A stretch of 26,309 nt of DNA. It comes from Peptococcaceae bacterium BRH_c23. GTDB taxonomy: Bacteria; Bacillota_B; Desulfitobacteriia; Desulfitobacteriales; Desulfitobacteriaceae. Positions 17,801 through 26,309 of this stretch are shown piece by piece. The notes beneath the pieces are model-generated. The model saw only the letters and a program-made list of their open reading frames with translations, made no database searches and was not told the origin of the DNA. Where the stretch lies: positions 1 through 26,309 of the forward strand of contig LADV01000031.1 of NCBI GenBank assembly GCA_000961805.1, written 5' to 3'. How positions within the stretch are numbered: the stretch's first letter is position 1; each line of letters opens with the position of its first letter. The position numbers and the translations under genes were made by a program.

Positions 17801-20800
17801 TTTTTGAAGAGTATGTCTCTAGCGAGGATCACTGGCTGCCACCTGATAACGTTCAAATAGACCCACCCAATGGTGTTGCCCATCGGACCTCCCCTACCAA
17901 TATAGGTCTAGCACTGTTGGCAAATTTAAGTGCTCTGGATTTTGGGTACATCCCGCTAGCCAAGGTGCATGAAAATATTGAGCATACACTGGAAACCCTG
18001 GAGAGTTTAGAGCACTGGAGAGGGCATCTGTACAATTGGTATGATACTCAAACCCTTGTTCCGTTAGAGCCTCGTTATATATCAACGGTTGATAGCGGGA
18101 ATTTTGTGCTCTATCTTTTGACCTTGAAATCTGGTCTTGCAGAGACCTTAGAGAAGCCCTTGATCGATCTAAATTTTGCTCGCGGTCTTAAGGATACTTA
18201 TAATCTGTTACTTGAGGTGGTCGATAAGGCGACTTATCCAGAACTTGAGGGATTTGAGAAGGCTCTTGATCAGCTTCTTGATTCAAATCAGGGATGGAGT
18301 TTAGCGAACTGGCTGAAGCTATTATCTTTATGGCCAGAGCTTCTTTTGGAACCAGATTCACCCAAAGAAGGGGTTTACTGGGCGCGAAGAATAGGTTCCA
18401 TGGTTCGATCTTTTCGTCAAGAGACGGAAGCAATCTACCCGTGGATTAAGGATACTGGAGATTTAGGCACTTTTCCGGATCTAAACGAACAGAGGTTCAC
18501 AAATTTAAGTTTAACTGAACTTGCCAAGTACTATAATGGGATGTTAGAGGAAGATGGGTTTTCTCCAGAGAGAACGAGGATAATCCAACCTGCACTCCAG
18601 AAGATACAGGGCTATATTCAAGGGTCAGAGCAACTTCAACATCGGCTGGAGGAGATTTTTGTCGAGACAGATTTCAAGCCTTTGTTTGACGAAGCCCGCC
18701 AACTCTTTTCCATAGGTTATCGGGTTTCAGAAAGCATGCTTGATAAGTCCTATTACGACTTACTGGCTTCAGAAGCTCGTCAAGCAAGCTTTCTGGCAAT
18801 TGCTAAAGGAGATGTTCCTCATAGTCATTGGTTCAAGCTGGGGCGTTCGCTGACTGTAGCCTTAGGAGAGCGGAGTCTAGTTTCTTGGAGCGGTACAATG
18901 TTTGAATTCTTAATGCCACTCTTAGTCATGCGGAATTATGAAGGGACATTACTGGATGAAACCTATCATTCCGTTGTGGCTGTACAAAGGAAGTATGGCT
19001 TAGAACACAATGTTCCCTGGGGTATTTCAGAATCAGGATTTCACGCCTTCGATCCTCAACTAAATTATCAATATAAAGCCTTCGGAGTTCCAGGATTGGG
19101 TCTGAAACGTGGCCTAATTCAGGATCTAGTCATAGCGCCTTATGCCACCTTTTTGGCGCTCATGGTGTCTCCGCATGAAGCTTTGTCAAATATAATCGCT
19201 ATGGAACAAAAAGGTTTTGGGGGACGTTACGGACTGTATGAAGCGATTGACTATACGACTGAACGAGTTCCCGTTGGACGGTCGTTTAAGTTAGTTCAAA
19301 GTTTTATGGCCCATCATCAAGGCATGAGTCTATTAGCTTTGGACAATGCCTTGCATGAAAATGTCATGCAGCAACGCTTACATAATCAAGCGTTAATTCA
19401 AGCTACAGAGCTTTTGTTGCAAGAACGCATTCCAGAATCAAGCCTCATCATTCCTCAACCAGAAAACGAACAGACCAGGACAGAACATAAAATTACAGGA
19501 CCCGAACATGAAAAGAATCAGTTTATACTCATCGACTCTGTCAATAGCCCTATTCCGATCACTCACTGCATTTCGAATGGTCAGTATTCTGTCATGTTGA
19601 CGAATTCTGGGGCTGGATTCAGCCGATTCAAGAATATTTGTCTCTCCCGCTGGAGGGAGGATGTAACACGAGACCCTTGGGGGATGTTTTTCTATATTCA
19701 AAATCTAAATTCTGGTGATGTCTGGTCTGCCGCCTACCAGCCATGTCGAAATCCCGGCGACGACTATAAGGTGACCTATGCAGCGGATCAAGTAGAGTAT
19801 TGCCGCAAGGATGGAAACATTACAACCCATACTGAAATCGTCGTTTCCCCTGAGGACCAAGCAGAAATGCGCCGAATTTCTCTGACAAATCACAGTAAAT
19901 ATGACAGAACCCTTGAAGTAACAAGTTATTTTGAGGTTGTTCTGGCAAGGTCCAGCGAAGATTTGGCGCATCCTGCGTTTAGTAATCTTTTTATTCAGAC
20001 TGAATTTACCCACGAGTCGTTATTAGCGTCTCGCAGACCACGCAGTGATAAACAGACCCGTTTATGGATGATGCATACAGTTGCGACCGAAGGAGAGAAG
20101 GTCGGTTCCTTGCAGTATGAAACTGACCGGATGCGCTTTATTGGACGGGGAAGAAACTTGGAGAACCCTCAAGCATTGGATGCCAATCACCCGTTGTCGA
20201 ATACGGTAGGCGCGGTGCTGGACCCCATGATGAGCCTTCGTCAGAGAGTTAAAATTGGTCCAGGGCAGACCGTAAGGGTCTCCTTTTCGGTAGGCTATGC
20301 GGAGAGTCGTCAGGAGATCATTCGTATTGCCGAAAAATACCGAGATCCTCTCTCTGTAAATCGAGCGTTTGAGCTGGCCTGGACCCACAGTAAAATGGAA
20401 CTGAGGCATTTAAATCTGACGGCCGCTCAGGCCAATGAAAGTTTAAGCTTAGGAGGACATTTGCTGTATCTTAGTCCTTGCCGCAGAGATGAGGCTGATT
20501 TCATTAAGCAAAATAGCAAAGGACAATCCTCTCTTTGGCCCTATGCTATTTCTGGAGATCTGCCGATCGTCCTGGTTCGAGTCAAGGAATTTGAACACTT
20601 AGATTTAGTACGGCGACTTTTGACGATCCATGAGTACTGGAGACTCAAAGGGTTGTTTGCAGATTTAGTCATTCTCAATGAAGATCAAAGCGGATATGTA
20701 CAAGCCTTCCAGGATAGCCTCCGAGATTTAATCTCCATGGGTCATGCTCGTGATCTCTTAAATCAGGCTGGCGGTGTTTTTCTACTCCAAAAAGACCATG

Positions 20801-23412
20801 TTCATTCAGAGGGTATCGTTCTTCTATCGACTGTGGCAAGAATTGTATTCAATGGCGAGGGTGGATCTTGTACCGTTCAAATCCGCAAAAAAGGGAAGCT
20901 CATCAAAGATGTCGTGGATTCTCAGCCGAGTCTTCAAGACCGTGCGCTCCTTGCTACCCAAGAGAGTATACAAGAACATCGAGAAGCGGCCATAGGACAG
21001 TTTTCTGAAGACTTGCTTTTTGCGAATGGATACGGTGGATTTAGCGAAGATGGTAAAGAGTATATTATTAGACTACAGGAAGGAATGAACACACCACTCC
21101 CTTGGATTAATGTGATTGCCAACCCTAAGTTCGGCTTTCAAATATCAGAAGTAGGTGCTGGCTATACCTGGTCTCAAAATAGTAGGGAATATAAGCTGAC
21201 TCCTTGGTCCAATGATCCGATTATGGATTATTCAGGTGAAGTTCTCTATTTACGTGACGAAAAAACTGGAGAATCATGGTCTGTTACTGCCAATCCTAAA
21301 CGCGGTAAAGGTTCTTATACCATCCGGCATGGTCAGGGATACTCTATTTTTGAGCACCTTAGTCATGGCTTAAAACAAGCACTGCGGCTTTTTGCTCCGA
21401 TTGACGAATCGGTGAAGATCGTCGAATTAACAGTTACGAACATGATGGACTATCCACAGCGCCTGAGTGCGATCTATTATGTTGAATGGGTGTTAGGAGT
21501 GGCTCGAGAGCATACTGCTCCGTATTTGGTGACAGATTACGACCGAGAGCGGAATTGTTTCTTTGCTGAAAATAGGTATCAAGAGGAGTATGCAGACCGG
21601 ATAGGATTTTTGACTGTTTTTGGAGCGCCGGTGACTAGTTTTACGGGAGATCGTTCTGAGTTTATTGGACGAAACAGGAGTTTGGCAGACCCTTTGGGTT
21701 TAGAGTTGGAACTACTATCGGAAACCGTGGGGGCTGGGCTAGATCCTTGTTCTGCGCTGCACCTGATTCTTTCCCTTGCTCCTGGTGAAAGTAAAACAAT
21801 CACTTTTCTGCTGGGTGAAGCTGAAAATCGCCAAGCAGCTGAGGGGATCATTACTTTGTATGGGCGATCCGAGAAAGCGGGTCAGGCCTTCGAGGAAGTA
21901 ACAAACTACTGGAATAAGTTGTTAGGAACTGTCCAGGTATCTACGCCAGATATGTCCATGAATTTGCTTCTCAATCGGTGGTTACTCTATCAGACTGTCG
22001 TTTGCCGTTTATGGGCGCGTTCAGCGTTCTATCAATCAGGAGGTGCCTATGGTTTTAGGGATCAACTCCAAGATGTGATGGCCTTGGTATATACGATTCC
22101 TCAAGCGACCCGTGAGCAAATTATTCTCCATTGTGGGCATCAGTTTATTGAAGGGGATGTGCAACATTGGTGGCACGCCAGTCAAGGAAAAGGGATCCGA
22201 ACTAAATTTACCGATGATTTGTTATGGTTACCCTTTGTAACTGCTCACTATATCGAACGCACCGGAGATGAGGAAATTCTTAAAGAGGTGAATGGATTCC
22301 TTGAAGACGAGCCTCTGAAAGACGACGAGGATGAACGATATTCGATTCCGCACTTTTCCCAGGAACAGGGCAGTGTGTATGAGCATTGTATCCGGGCCAT
22401 TGAAAGAGGATTGCGTTTCGGAGAACATGGGCTACCCCTCATCGGTTCTGGAGACTGGAATGATGGATTCAGTCAAATAGGGACTAAAGGGAAAGGGGAG
22501 AGCGTATGGTTGGGGTGGTTCTTGTACCTAACATTAATACGTTTTGCCGTAGTATGCGATCGTCATCAAGATTTGGAGCGAGGTATAAGATACCGTCGTA
22601 TAGCCGAAGAACTACAAAAGAATATGGAATTGCATGGTTGGGATGGCGGCTGGTATCGACGAGCTTATTTCGATGATGGCTCAATCTTAGGCTCTTCTCG
22701 AAATCAAGAATGTCAAATTGATGCCATTGCTCAGTCTTGGTCGGTGCTTTCTGGGGCAGCAAAACCCACCCGGGCCCAAGATGCCATGTTGGCCTTAGAA
22801 CACTATTTATGGCGTAAAGAAGATGGTATTCTTCTCTTACTAACGCCTCCTTTTGATAAATGCTTACCGGACCCTGGCTATATTAAAGGGTATGTTCCTG
22901 GGGTGCGGGAGAACGGTGGACAGTATACCCATGGGGCCGCTTGGGCAATTATGGCTTACACAAGTTTAGGAGAAGGGGACAAGGCCGGAGAATTGTTTCA
23001 GATGTTAAGCCCCATTAATCATGCCCGTACCGAACACGAAGTTAATCGCTACAAAGTAGAACCCTATGTTATGGCAGCTGATGTCTATGCGATATACCCA
23101 CATGTAGGCCGAGGAGGATGGACGTGGTATACTGGAGCAGCTGGATGGATGTATCAGGCGGGGCTAGAAGGAATATTAGGGTTTACACGTCAAGGGGAGA
23201 AGCTGATCCTAAAACCTTGTATTCCAAGTCGCTGGACGGGTTATAGTCTTACTTATCAATATCAATCGACTAAGTATGAGATTAGCGTTGAAAATCCTTA
23301 TGCTAAGATGACAGGGTGCGAAACTATTACCTTAGATGGTGACGCTTTAGATGAACCTGTCATTGTCCTGAAGGATGACGGTCTAGTGCATACGGTTCGT
23401 TTAATATTATAA
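14833..23412 (+). CDS. ndvB: Cyclic beta-1,2-glucan synthase (GT84 + cyclization domain + GH94)
   Basis: 2859 residues, close to the roughly 2830 of ChvB/NdvB. The ATG has GGAG 8 bases upstream. Order of parts: N-terminal cytosolic region (1-400); membrane helices (about 407-460); GT84 glycosyltransferase using UDP-glucose, with TLDADT (617-622), SHDLIEG (731-737) and RRLHRWVRGDW (763-773). Further helices follow (about 798-845, 855-885, 915-968). Then comes a glycoamylase-like PF10091 domain (about 1330-1515; VPWGISESGF near 1393, MAHHQGMSLLAL near 1492), the region assigned to cyclization (GH189). Two GH94-type sugar-binding beta-sandwich regions (from about 1578 and 2057) precede a GH94 (alpha/alpha)6 phosphorylase domain with GSGDWNDG (2538-2545) and NGGQYTHG (about 2694-2701). 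In the known enzyme, glucose is polymerised and exported, the GH94 part trims chain length, and the chain is closed into a ring. No domain looks broken. Taken from family knowledge, the product would be cyclic or possibly linear beta-1,2-glucan; the sequence alone cannot say which. Confidence 0.92.
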   Translation: MKFFMRSMTKDKPYKDIVLNGEDLLSHAEEIARLNASQGSRFPKRTLLPRVKQNMKFIEQAYREITDYSTRTQDVVPATEWLLDNFYSLKDLREEIQSSLPDKFERQLPRIASGDFQGYPRIYGLLIELIEHTDSQLRIDTLKAFINAYQVQVPLSSGELWAIPIMLRIILLENIRRLTELILFTQAEREAADRWVLPLLESEHLPAEWEGLLQSLEPQEEYSSAYAEQILKRMRDLGVDVAPLLQWVDRVVAKQDTTIEELAKLERQRQTTYQVSMGHAILSIHFITAEDWPRFFEEVSMVERVFQKDPSRVYCAMDFQSRDAYRHQVEKIARRFKVSELVVARKVLSRAQKAHELGETAASHVGYDLMGAGRETLEQELKQDFGKPRHLGSEIRRTIQGKPVQYYFGSLLIGIAILSAWVLTYIHQSNPISALAPVLWLGVLIWASSLVIPFLNWVTSNFIQPTFLPKLELRDGIPDPLRTMVVVPTLLTSVERVYELISQMEVYYLANRDANLHFALLGDFADAQSENVPGDAEIINAATAGIQNLNQKYDQGRFYFFHRKRLFNNSEDVWMGWERKRGKLTEFNCLLRQEGETSYDIQIGDLSILPTFQYVITLDADTQLPRGTAKRLIGTMAHLLHAPILSEDGTRVDKGYAILQPRVGVSILCAGASKFTRIFSGKVGIDPYTTAVSDIYQDLFSEGIYTGKGIYDVKVFHQVTHKAFPENTILSHDLIEGLYARTGLVTDIELVDGYPANYFSYIRRLHRWVRGDWQLLPWLFKPIPFVSRWKIFDNLRRSIEAPVQLLLLILGFTVLAGEPLVWVGLISLSLIWPMVFSILSRLLVKRSERGNVGHDLVNMVTQFLLQLVFFPYQAFMMLDAITRSLYRQFISRKYLLEWETAADTEKRLGVNYKTVLSTMWQVMLLVLLAALTIALNYPAKFGRFIPVAIVWIVSPWIALQVSLPLRHRREILTTSEQLELRRWGRKIWAFFEEYVSSEDHWLPPDNVQIDPPNGVAHRTSPTNIGLALLANLSALDFGYIPLAKVHENIEHTLETLESLEHWRGHLYNWYDTQTLVPLEPRYISTVDSGNFVLYLLTLKSGLAETLEKPLIDLNFARGLKDTYNLLLEVVDKATYPELEGFEKALDQLLDSNQGWSLANWLKLLSLWPELLLEPDSPKEGVYWARRIGSMVRSFRQETEAIYPWIKDTGDLGTFPDLNEQRFTNLSLTELAKYYNGMLEEDGFSPERTRIIQPALQKIQGYIQGSEQLQHRLEEIFVETDFKPLFDEARQLFSIGYRVSESMLDKSYYDLLASEARQASFLAIAKGDVPHSHWFKLGRSLTVALGERSLVSWSGTMFEFLMPLLVMRNYEGTLLDETYHSVVAVQRKYGLEHNVPWGISESGFHAFDPQLNYQYKAFGVPGLGLKRGLIQDLVIAPYATFLALMVSPHEALSNIIAMEQKGFGGRYGLYEAIDYTTERVPVGRSFKLVQSFMAHHQGMSLLALDNALHENVMQQRLHNQALIQATELLLQERIPESSLIIPQPENEQTRTEHKITGPEHEKNQFILIDSVNSPIPITHCISNGQYSVMLTNSGAGFSRFKNICLSRWREDVTRDPWGMFFYIQNLNSGDVWSAAYQPCRNPGDDYKVTYAADQVEYCRKDGNITTHTEIVVSPEDQAEMRRISLTNHSKYDRTLEVTSYFEVVLARSSEDLAHPAFSNLFIQTEFTHESLLASRRPRSDKQTRLWMMHTVATEGEKVGSLQYETDRMRFIGRGRNLENPQALDANHPLSNTVGAVLDPMMSLRQRVKIGPGQTVRVSFSVGYAESRQEIIRIAEKYRDPLSVNRAFELAWTHSKMELRHLNLTAAQANESLSLGGHLLYLSPCRRDEADFIKQNSKGQSSLWPYAISGDLPIVLVRVKEFEHLDLVRRLLTIHEYWRLKGLFADLVILNEDQSGYVQAFQDSLRDLISMGHARDLLNQAGGVFLLQKDHVHSEGIVLLSTVARIVFNGEGGSCTVQIRKKGKLIKDVVDSQPSLQDRALLATQESIQEHREAAIGQFSEDLLFANGYGGFSEDGKEYIIRLQEGMNTPLPWINVIANPKFGFQISEVGAGYTWSQNSREYKLTPWSNDPIMDYSGEVLYLRDEKTGESWSVTANPKRGKGSYTIRHGQGYSIFEHLSHGLKQALRLFAPIDESVKIVELTVTNMMDYPQRLSAIYYVEWVLGVAREHTAPYLVTDYDRERNCFFAENRYQEEYADRIGFLTVFGAPVTSFTGDRSEFIGRNRSLADPLGLELELLSETVGAGLDPCSALHLILSLAPGESKTITFLLGEAENRQAAEGIITLYGRSEKAGQAFEEVTNYWNKLLGTVQVSTPDMSMNLLLNRWLLYQTVVCRLWARSAFYQSGGAYGFRDQLQDVMALVYTIPQATREQIILHCGHQFIEGDVQHWWHASQGKGIRTKFTDDLLWLPFVTAHYIERTGDEEILKEVNGFLEDEPLKDDEDERYSIPHFSQEQGSVYEHCIRAIERGLRFGEHGLPLIGSGDWNDGFSQIGTKGKGESVWLGWFLYLTLIRFAVVCDRHQDLERGIRYRRIAEELQKNMELHGWDGGWYRRAYFDDGSILGSSRNQECQIDAIAQSWSVLSGAAKPTRAQDAMLALEHYLWRKEDGILLLLTPPFDKCLPDPGYIKGYVPGVRENGGQYTHGAAWAIMAYTSLGEGDKAGELFQMLSPINHARTEHEVNRYKVEPYVMAADVYAIYPHVGRGGWTWYTGAAGWMYQAGLEGILGFTRQGEKLILKPCIPSRWTGYSLTYQYQSTKYEISVENPYAKMTGCETITLDGDALDEPVIVLKDDGLVHTVRLIL

Positions 23413-23468
23413 TGGACGTTAAAGAGAGTCCACTAGGACGACCTTTGCCTGCTATTCAAGGGGAAAGG

Positions 23469-24191
23469 ATGAAGAGAATGGATTTTTATCGCACGCTAGC
23501 GGAACATTACGATGAGGTATTCCCGTTAAAGGGACCTCAGAAAGCATTTCTGCACGATTATTTAAAGCGAGAATCTCTTACCTCAGTCTTAGATATTGGC
23601 TGTGGTACCGGAACATTTGCCTTAGAACTAAGTCAACTAGGTGCCCAAGTGCATGGTGTGGACTTAAGTGCTGAAATGATTGAGATTTCTCAAAGCAAGG
23701 CACAGGAGGCTAGAAGTACTGCCACCTTCTCAGTAGCGGATATGCTGGACCTCAGTGGGATAAAGCAACAGTTTGGGGGAATTGTTTGCTTGGGTAATAC
23801 CTTAGCTCATGTGTCTGGAGAATTGGAGCTCAAACAGGTTTTGGCTCAATTTCGGGAAAAGGGAACTCACCTGTTATTACAAATTGTGAACTATGATCGA
23901 ATTTTAGCTGAACAGGTTACTGAACTCCCCGTTATTCGCACTAAGAATCTAATATTCTCTCGATTTTACAAGCATCGTCCGGAGGGTATTGAGTTTTCTA
24001 TGAGCATCGAATTTCCTGACACCAGTCAGATTGTATCTGGAGTTAATCTTCTCTACCCCATAAAAAGTGATATGCTCAGAAATGCCTTGCTCGAGAGTGG
24101 TTGGAAAATTGTAGAGCAGTGGGGAAACTTTGAAAAAGCACCCTGGACTGACGATTCTCCCGCAACCATAGTATCGGCAATAGTTACTTAA
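23469..24191 (+). CDS. Class I SAM-dependent methyltransferase
   Basis: About 240 residues with a Rossmann-type SAM site: VLDIGCGTGTF (motif I, near 40-50), GVDLSAEMI (motif II acidic residue) and CLGNTLAHV (motif IV region). The start is uncertain. The frame is open from an ATG at 23412 that overlaps the TAA of the glucan synthase by one base, but no ribosome site precedes it. ATG 23469 has AAGGGG 5 bases upstream and gives MKRMDFYRTLAEHYDEVF, the usual beginning of this family, so I prefer it. Either way the gene is tightly downstream of the glucan synthase and probably co-transcribed, ending at a shared terminator. The substrate is unknown. Confidence 0.88.
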   Translation: MKRMDFYRTLAEHYDEVFPLKGPQKAFLHDYLKRESLTSVLDIGCGTGTFALELSQLGAQVHGVDLSAEMIEISQSKAQEARSTATFSVADMLDLSGIKQQFGGIVCLGNTLAHVSGELELKQVLAQFREKGTHLLLQIVNYDRILAEQVTELPVIRTKNLIFSRFYKHRPEGIEFSMSIEFPDTSQIVSGVNLLYPIKSDMLRNALLESGWKIVEQWGNFEKAPWTDDSPATIVSAIVT

Positions 24192-24205
24192 GGGTAAGGA
24201 TTAGT

Positions 24206-24257
24206 CAACAAAAGCCAGTAGTCTTTTACAAGGCACTGGCTTTTGTTGTATATTTTT
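24206..24257 (+). terminator. Terminator between convergent methyltransferase and MFS genes
   Basis: A 14-bp perfect stem CAACAAAAGCCAGT (24206-24219) with ACTGGCTTTTGTTG (24235-24248), 15-base loop, then TATATTTTTT. It lies 14 bases past the methyltransferase stop and 11 bases from the MFS stop. The plus-strand T-run is good; the minus-strand tail (TTTTGTTG within the stem) is weaker. Confidence 0.85.
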
Positions 24258-24259
24258 TT

Positions 24260-25711
24260 TTAAGACTTTTGAGGGTGTGGATTTCTTTTTCGATTCAAAG
24301 AAATCAAAGCGGCTATGATGGCAATTCCCATCGAGACAAGCATGACGGTATGGTAGGCACTCATAAAAGCATTCATTTTTTGGACTGAAGTGGGGTTGTT
24401 GACGCCGATAAGGAACATCGCTTGCCGGTTTTCGAATAAAGAGACTGAGAAGGCGATCCCTATGACCATACCGACATTGCGGACGAGGGCATTAATTCCA
24501 CCTGCGACCCCCAGCTTATTGGGAGGGACCGAACTCATTACACTACTGTTATTGGGGGATTGGAAAAGGCCTGCCCCTATACCCATTAGCAGGAGTCCCG
24601 GAGCAATTTGCCAGAATAAGGACGTTGTTGTCAACGTTGAAAGGTAAAATAAGCCTAAAGCAGTTACGCACAGGCCTGTGGTGGTTAAGATGGTTGGTCC
24701 AATACGGTCAGAAGCGTGTCCGCTCAGAGGTGCTACAATCGCCATCATCAGAGGAAATGAGGTCATCAGTAATCCTACTTGGGTTGGATTATAATTTAAA
24801 ACATGCTGGAGATAGAAGGGCATGAGCATTACATTAGCAAACATCGCCACAAAGGAGAGCAGACCCGTAAGATTCCCTATGAAAAATGCTCTGATGCGGA
24901 ACATAGAAAGGTCAATCATGGGATTAGTCACTCGAACCTCGGTATAGAAGAAGAGTTCCAGAAAAAGCGTTCCGATAATCAAACCTATCAGGATAGGATA
25001 GGAGTTCCAGCCCCAACTTTGACCATTACTAATGGCAAACATTAGACTAATTATCCCAAGAGTAAAAAAGAGGGCACCGACATAATCAAAATTTTCATTG
25101 TTCTGCTGGGGTTTATCAGGCGGAAGAATGATTTGAGCGGCGAGATAGCCAATGACCCCAATCGGTAAATTGATATAGAAGATAGAACGCCAGTCTAACA
25201 GTCCGACCAAGACCCCACCAAGAGCTGGACCGGTGAGACTTCCTAATGCAACCACTGTCCCAGTTAATCCTAAGGCGCGACCGCGCTCTTTGGGTGAAAA
25301 ATTAGCGGTGATAATCGCGGCACTGTTAGCCATCAGCATTGAAGCTCCAATAGCTTGAAGGATACGCATCCCGACTAAAAACCAAATGTTTGTCGCTAAT
25401 CCACATAGAACAGACCCCAGAGTAAAGACTAGAAAACCAATGGAGAAGATGCGTTTGCGTCCTAGGAGATCTGCCACTCGTCCAAACACGGGGAGCAAAC
25501 TAGAAATGGTTAATAAATAAGCCGTCACAACCCACTGTAAGGTTGAAAGATCGGAATTCAACTTGCTGGAAATGGTGGGCAAGGCTACATTAACGATACT
25601 ACTATCTAAAGTTGCCATAAATGTACCAATGGAAACGGTTATCAAGATAAACCAGCGGTACCGATCTGATGATTTAAACCTTGCTGTGAGATTGTTGCTG
25701 ATTTGGCTCAT
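24260..25711 (-). CDS. DHA2-type MFS drug/proton antiporter (EmrB/QacA-like)
   Basis: 483 residues, the usual size of the 14-helix DHA2 subfamily. Motif D1-like LDSSIVNVALPTI lies in helix 1, motif A GRVADLLGRKR in the loop between helices 2 and 3, and antiporter motif C-like GSLTGPALGG in helix 5. AAGGAG lies upstream of the ATG at a spacing of 11. It exports hydrophobic compounds in exchange for protons; the actual substrate is not predictable. No regulator gene is adjacent within the window. It is convergent to the methyltransferase gene and appears monocistronic. Confidence 0.93.
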   Translation of the reverse strand: MSQISNNLTARFKSSDRYRWFILITVSIGTFMATLDSSIVNVALPTISSKLNSDLSTLQWVVTAYLLTISSLLPVFGRVADLLGRKRIFSIGFLVFTLGSVLCGLATNIWFLVGMRILQAIGASMLMANSAAIITANFSPKERGRALGLTGTVVALGSLTGPALGGVLVGLLDWRSIFYINLPIGVIGYLAAQIILPPDKPQQNNENFDYVGALFFTLGIISLMFAISNGQSWGWNSYPILIGLIIGTLFLELFFYTEVRVTNPMIDLSMFRIRAFFIGNLTGLLSFVAMFANVMLMPFYLQHVLNYNPTQVGLLMTSFPLMMAIVAPLSGHASDRIGPTILTTTGLCVTALGLFYLSTLTTTSLFWQIAPGLLLMGIGAGLFQSPNNSSVMSSVPPNKLGVAGGINALVRNVGMVIGIAFSVSLFENRQAMFLIGVNNPTSVQKMNAFMSAYHTVMLVSMGIAIIAALISLNRKRNPHPQKS

Positions 25712-26035
25712 AGGGTTTTAGACTCCTTCCGATCTACAAACGAAACATTAACATTAATTTCAATAAATAATATATCATAACCTGTCTAGTTAAACTATAT
25801 TCTAGCAGAGCTGACAGAGCTGAAGCATGATATTTTTCGCAGTCAATTATTTTTCAATATTATACCAATTAGATGAATCGCTTAAGAAACTATGACTCAT
25901 TAGCAAAGTTATACCTTAGTCTCACATCACTTTATGAAGACTGATCTGCCTAGAAACTAAATTATCTCACCACAAACAAACCCTAAAGGGGGCCATTAAT
26001 TATTTTTGAAATTGTCATCCAAACGTTGGATGATT
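25712..26035. other. Gene-free spacer between MFS gene and transposase remnant
   Basis: AT-rich, about 320 bases. It holds the upstream region of the MFS gene, without a promoter I would commit to, and the flank of the mobile-element remnant. A short hairpin CATCCAA-ACG-TTGGATG (26016-26032) sits 4 bases past the remnant's stop. No gene seen. Confidence 0.5.
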
Positions 26036-26309
26036 CTAACTTACCAATCTCCACTGGTAATTATTATCGATAACAATTGACGCTATACGGGTTAGATCCA
26101 GAACATCCGCTGTACATGCTTTAAAAATAAACTCTAACAAGCCATTGATCCCGAGTACGGCTACTTTTTTCTCTAGAAGCTCACTATGTACTAGCAAAAC
26201 ATTCATAAATCGACCGATTTGCATAAGGTGATGAAATCCTACCATGGCATTCCAATTGTAGGAAAAGCAGTGCTCATATTGATATCCTTGATGTTTCATA
26301 ACCAAAAAG
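26036..26309 (-). mobile_element. Transposase C-terminal part, cut by the window edge
   Basis: The minus strand is open from the right edge to a TAG at 26036-26038. The peptide (YQYEHCFSYNWNAM, then GFHHLMQIGRFMNVLLVHS, then LGINGLLEFIF) recalls the C-terminal end of transposases common in Clostridia, where a catalytic-domain end with 'YEHxFSYxWNAMKGYHYLMQIGHxxN' is followed by a short tail. This is from memory of the pattern; I cannot name the IS family. Since the 5' part is outside the window, I cannot tell whether the element is intact. The ATG and TTG codons inside the frame are not real starts. Confidence 0.55.

Noticed and set aside
1..26309. CRISPR array, rRNA genes, riboswitch or prophage
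   Set aside because: No regularly spaced repeats, no rRNA-like stretch, no recognisable riboswitch aptamer and no phage structural genes were seen.

Overview
The window looks like a chromosomal segment of an anaerobic, Gram-positive Firmicute of the Clostridia, most likely the Desulfitobacterium/Desulfosporosinus group. This is an inference from protein character, moderate GC, frequent GTG and TTG starts with strong AGGAGG-type ribosome sites, and many hairpin-plus-T-run terminators. No marker gene in the window fixes the genus.

Left part (1-7543), all on the minus strand and accessory in character. A very large DUF4132 protein with HEAT-like repeats runs off the left edge (1438 codons open, no stop). 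It is preceded by a 139-codon gene whose C-terminal third reads like a MoaD/ThiS-type beta-grasp (ubiquitin-like) protein; the two form a tight operon. Next comes a stretch without a recognisable gene, a small orphan gene with its own terminator, and a DrrC-type UvrA-like ABC ATPase gene broken by an in-frame TAG and an internal frameshifting deletion. A tRNA-Trp gene with a perfect-consensus promoter and its own terminator closes the block; its 3' end faces the accessory genes.

Middle part (7800-14700), plus strand and ordinary housekeeping in character. It holds a PHP-domain phosphoesterase (TrpH/RNase AM-like), a two-helix K+ channel with RCK domains, a cytosolic protein made of four BON repeats (possibly linked to K+), a DUF457/YdjM-like membrane metal-dependent hydrolase, and an FtsK/SpoIIIE DNA translocase with a shortened membrane domain. 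Promoter and ribosome-site positions move several starts downstream of the longest possible start.

Right part (14700-26309). One 2859-residue gene encodes an apparently complete cyclic beta-1,2-glucan synthase (GT84, membrane region, cyclization domain, two GH94-type beta-sandwich regions, GH94 catalytic domain), a giant best known from rhizobia and Brucella but also present in some Firmicutes. A class I SAM methyltransferase follows closely and probably shares its transcript. A shared hairpin separates it from a convergent DHA2-type (14-helix) MFS exporter gene. The right edge carries the C-terminal end of a probable transposase.

The best candidates for something undescribed are the beta-grasp/DUF4132 operon at the left edge, which probably continues into an AAA+/VWA/SWIM cluster outside the window, and the pairing of a multi-BON protein with an RCK potassium channel.
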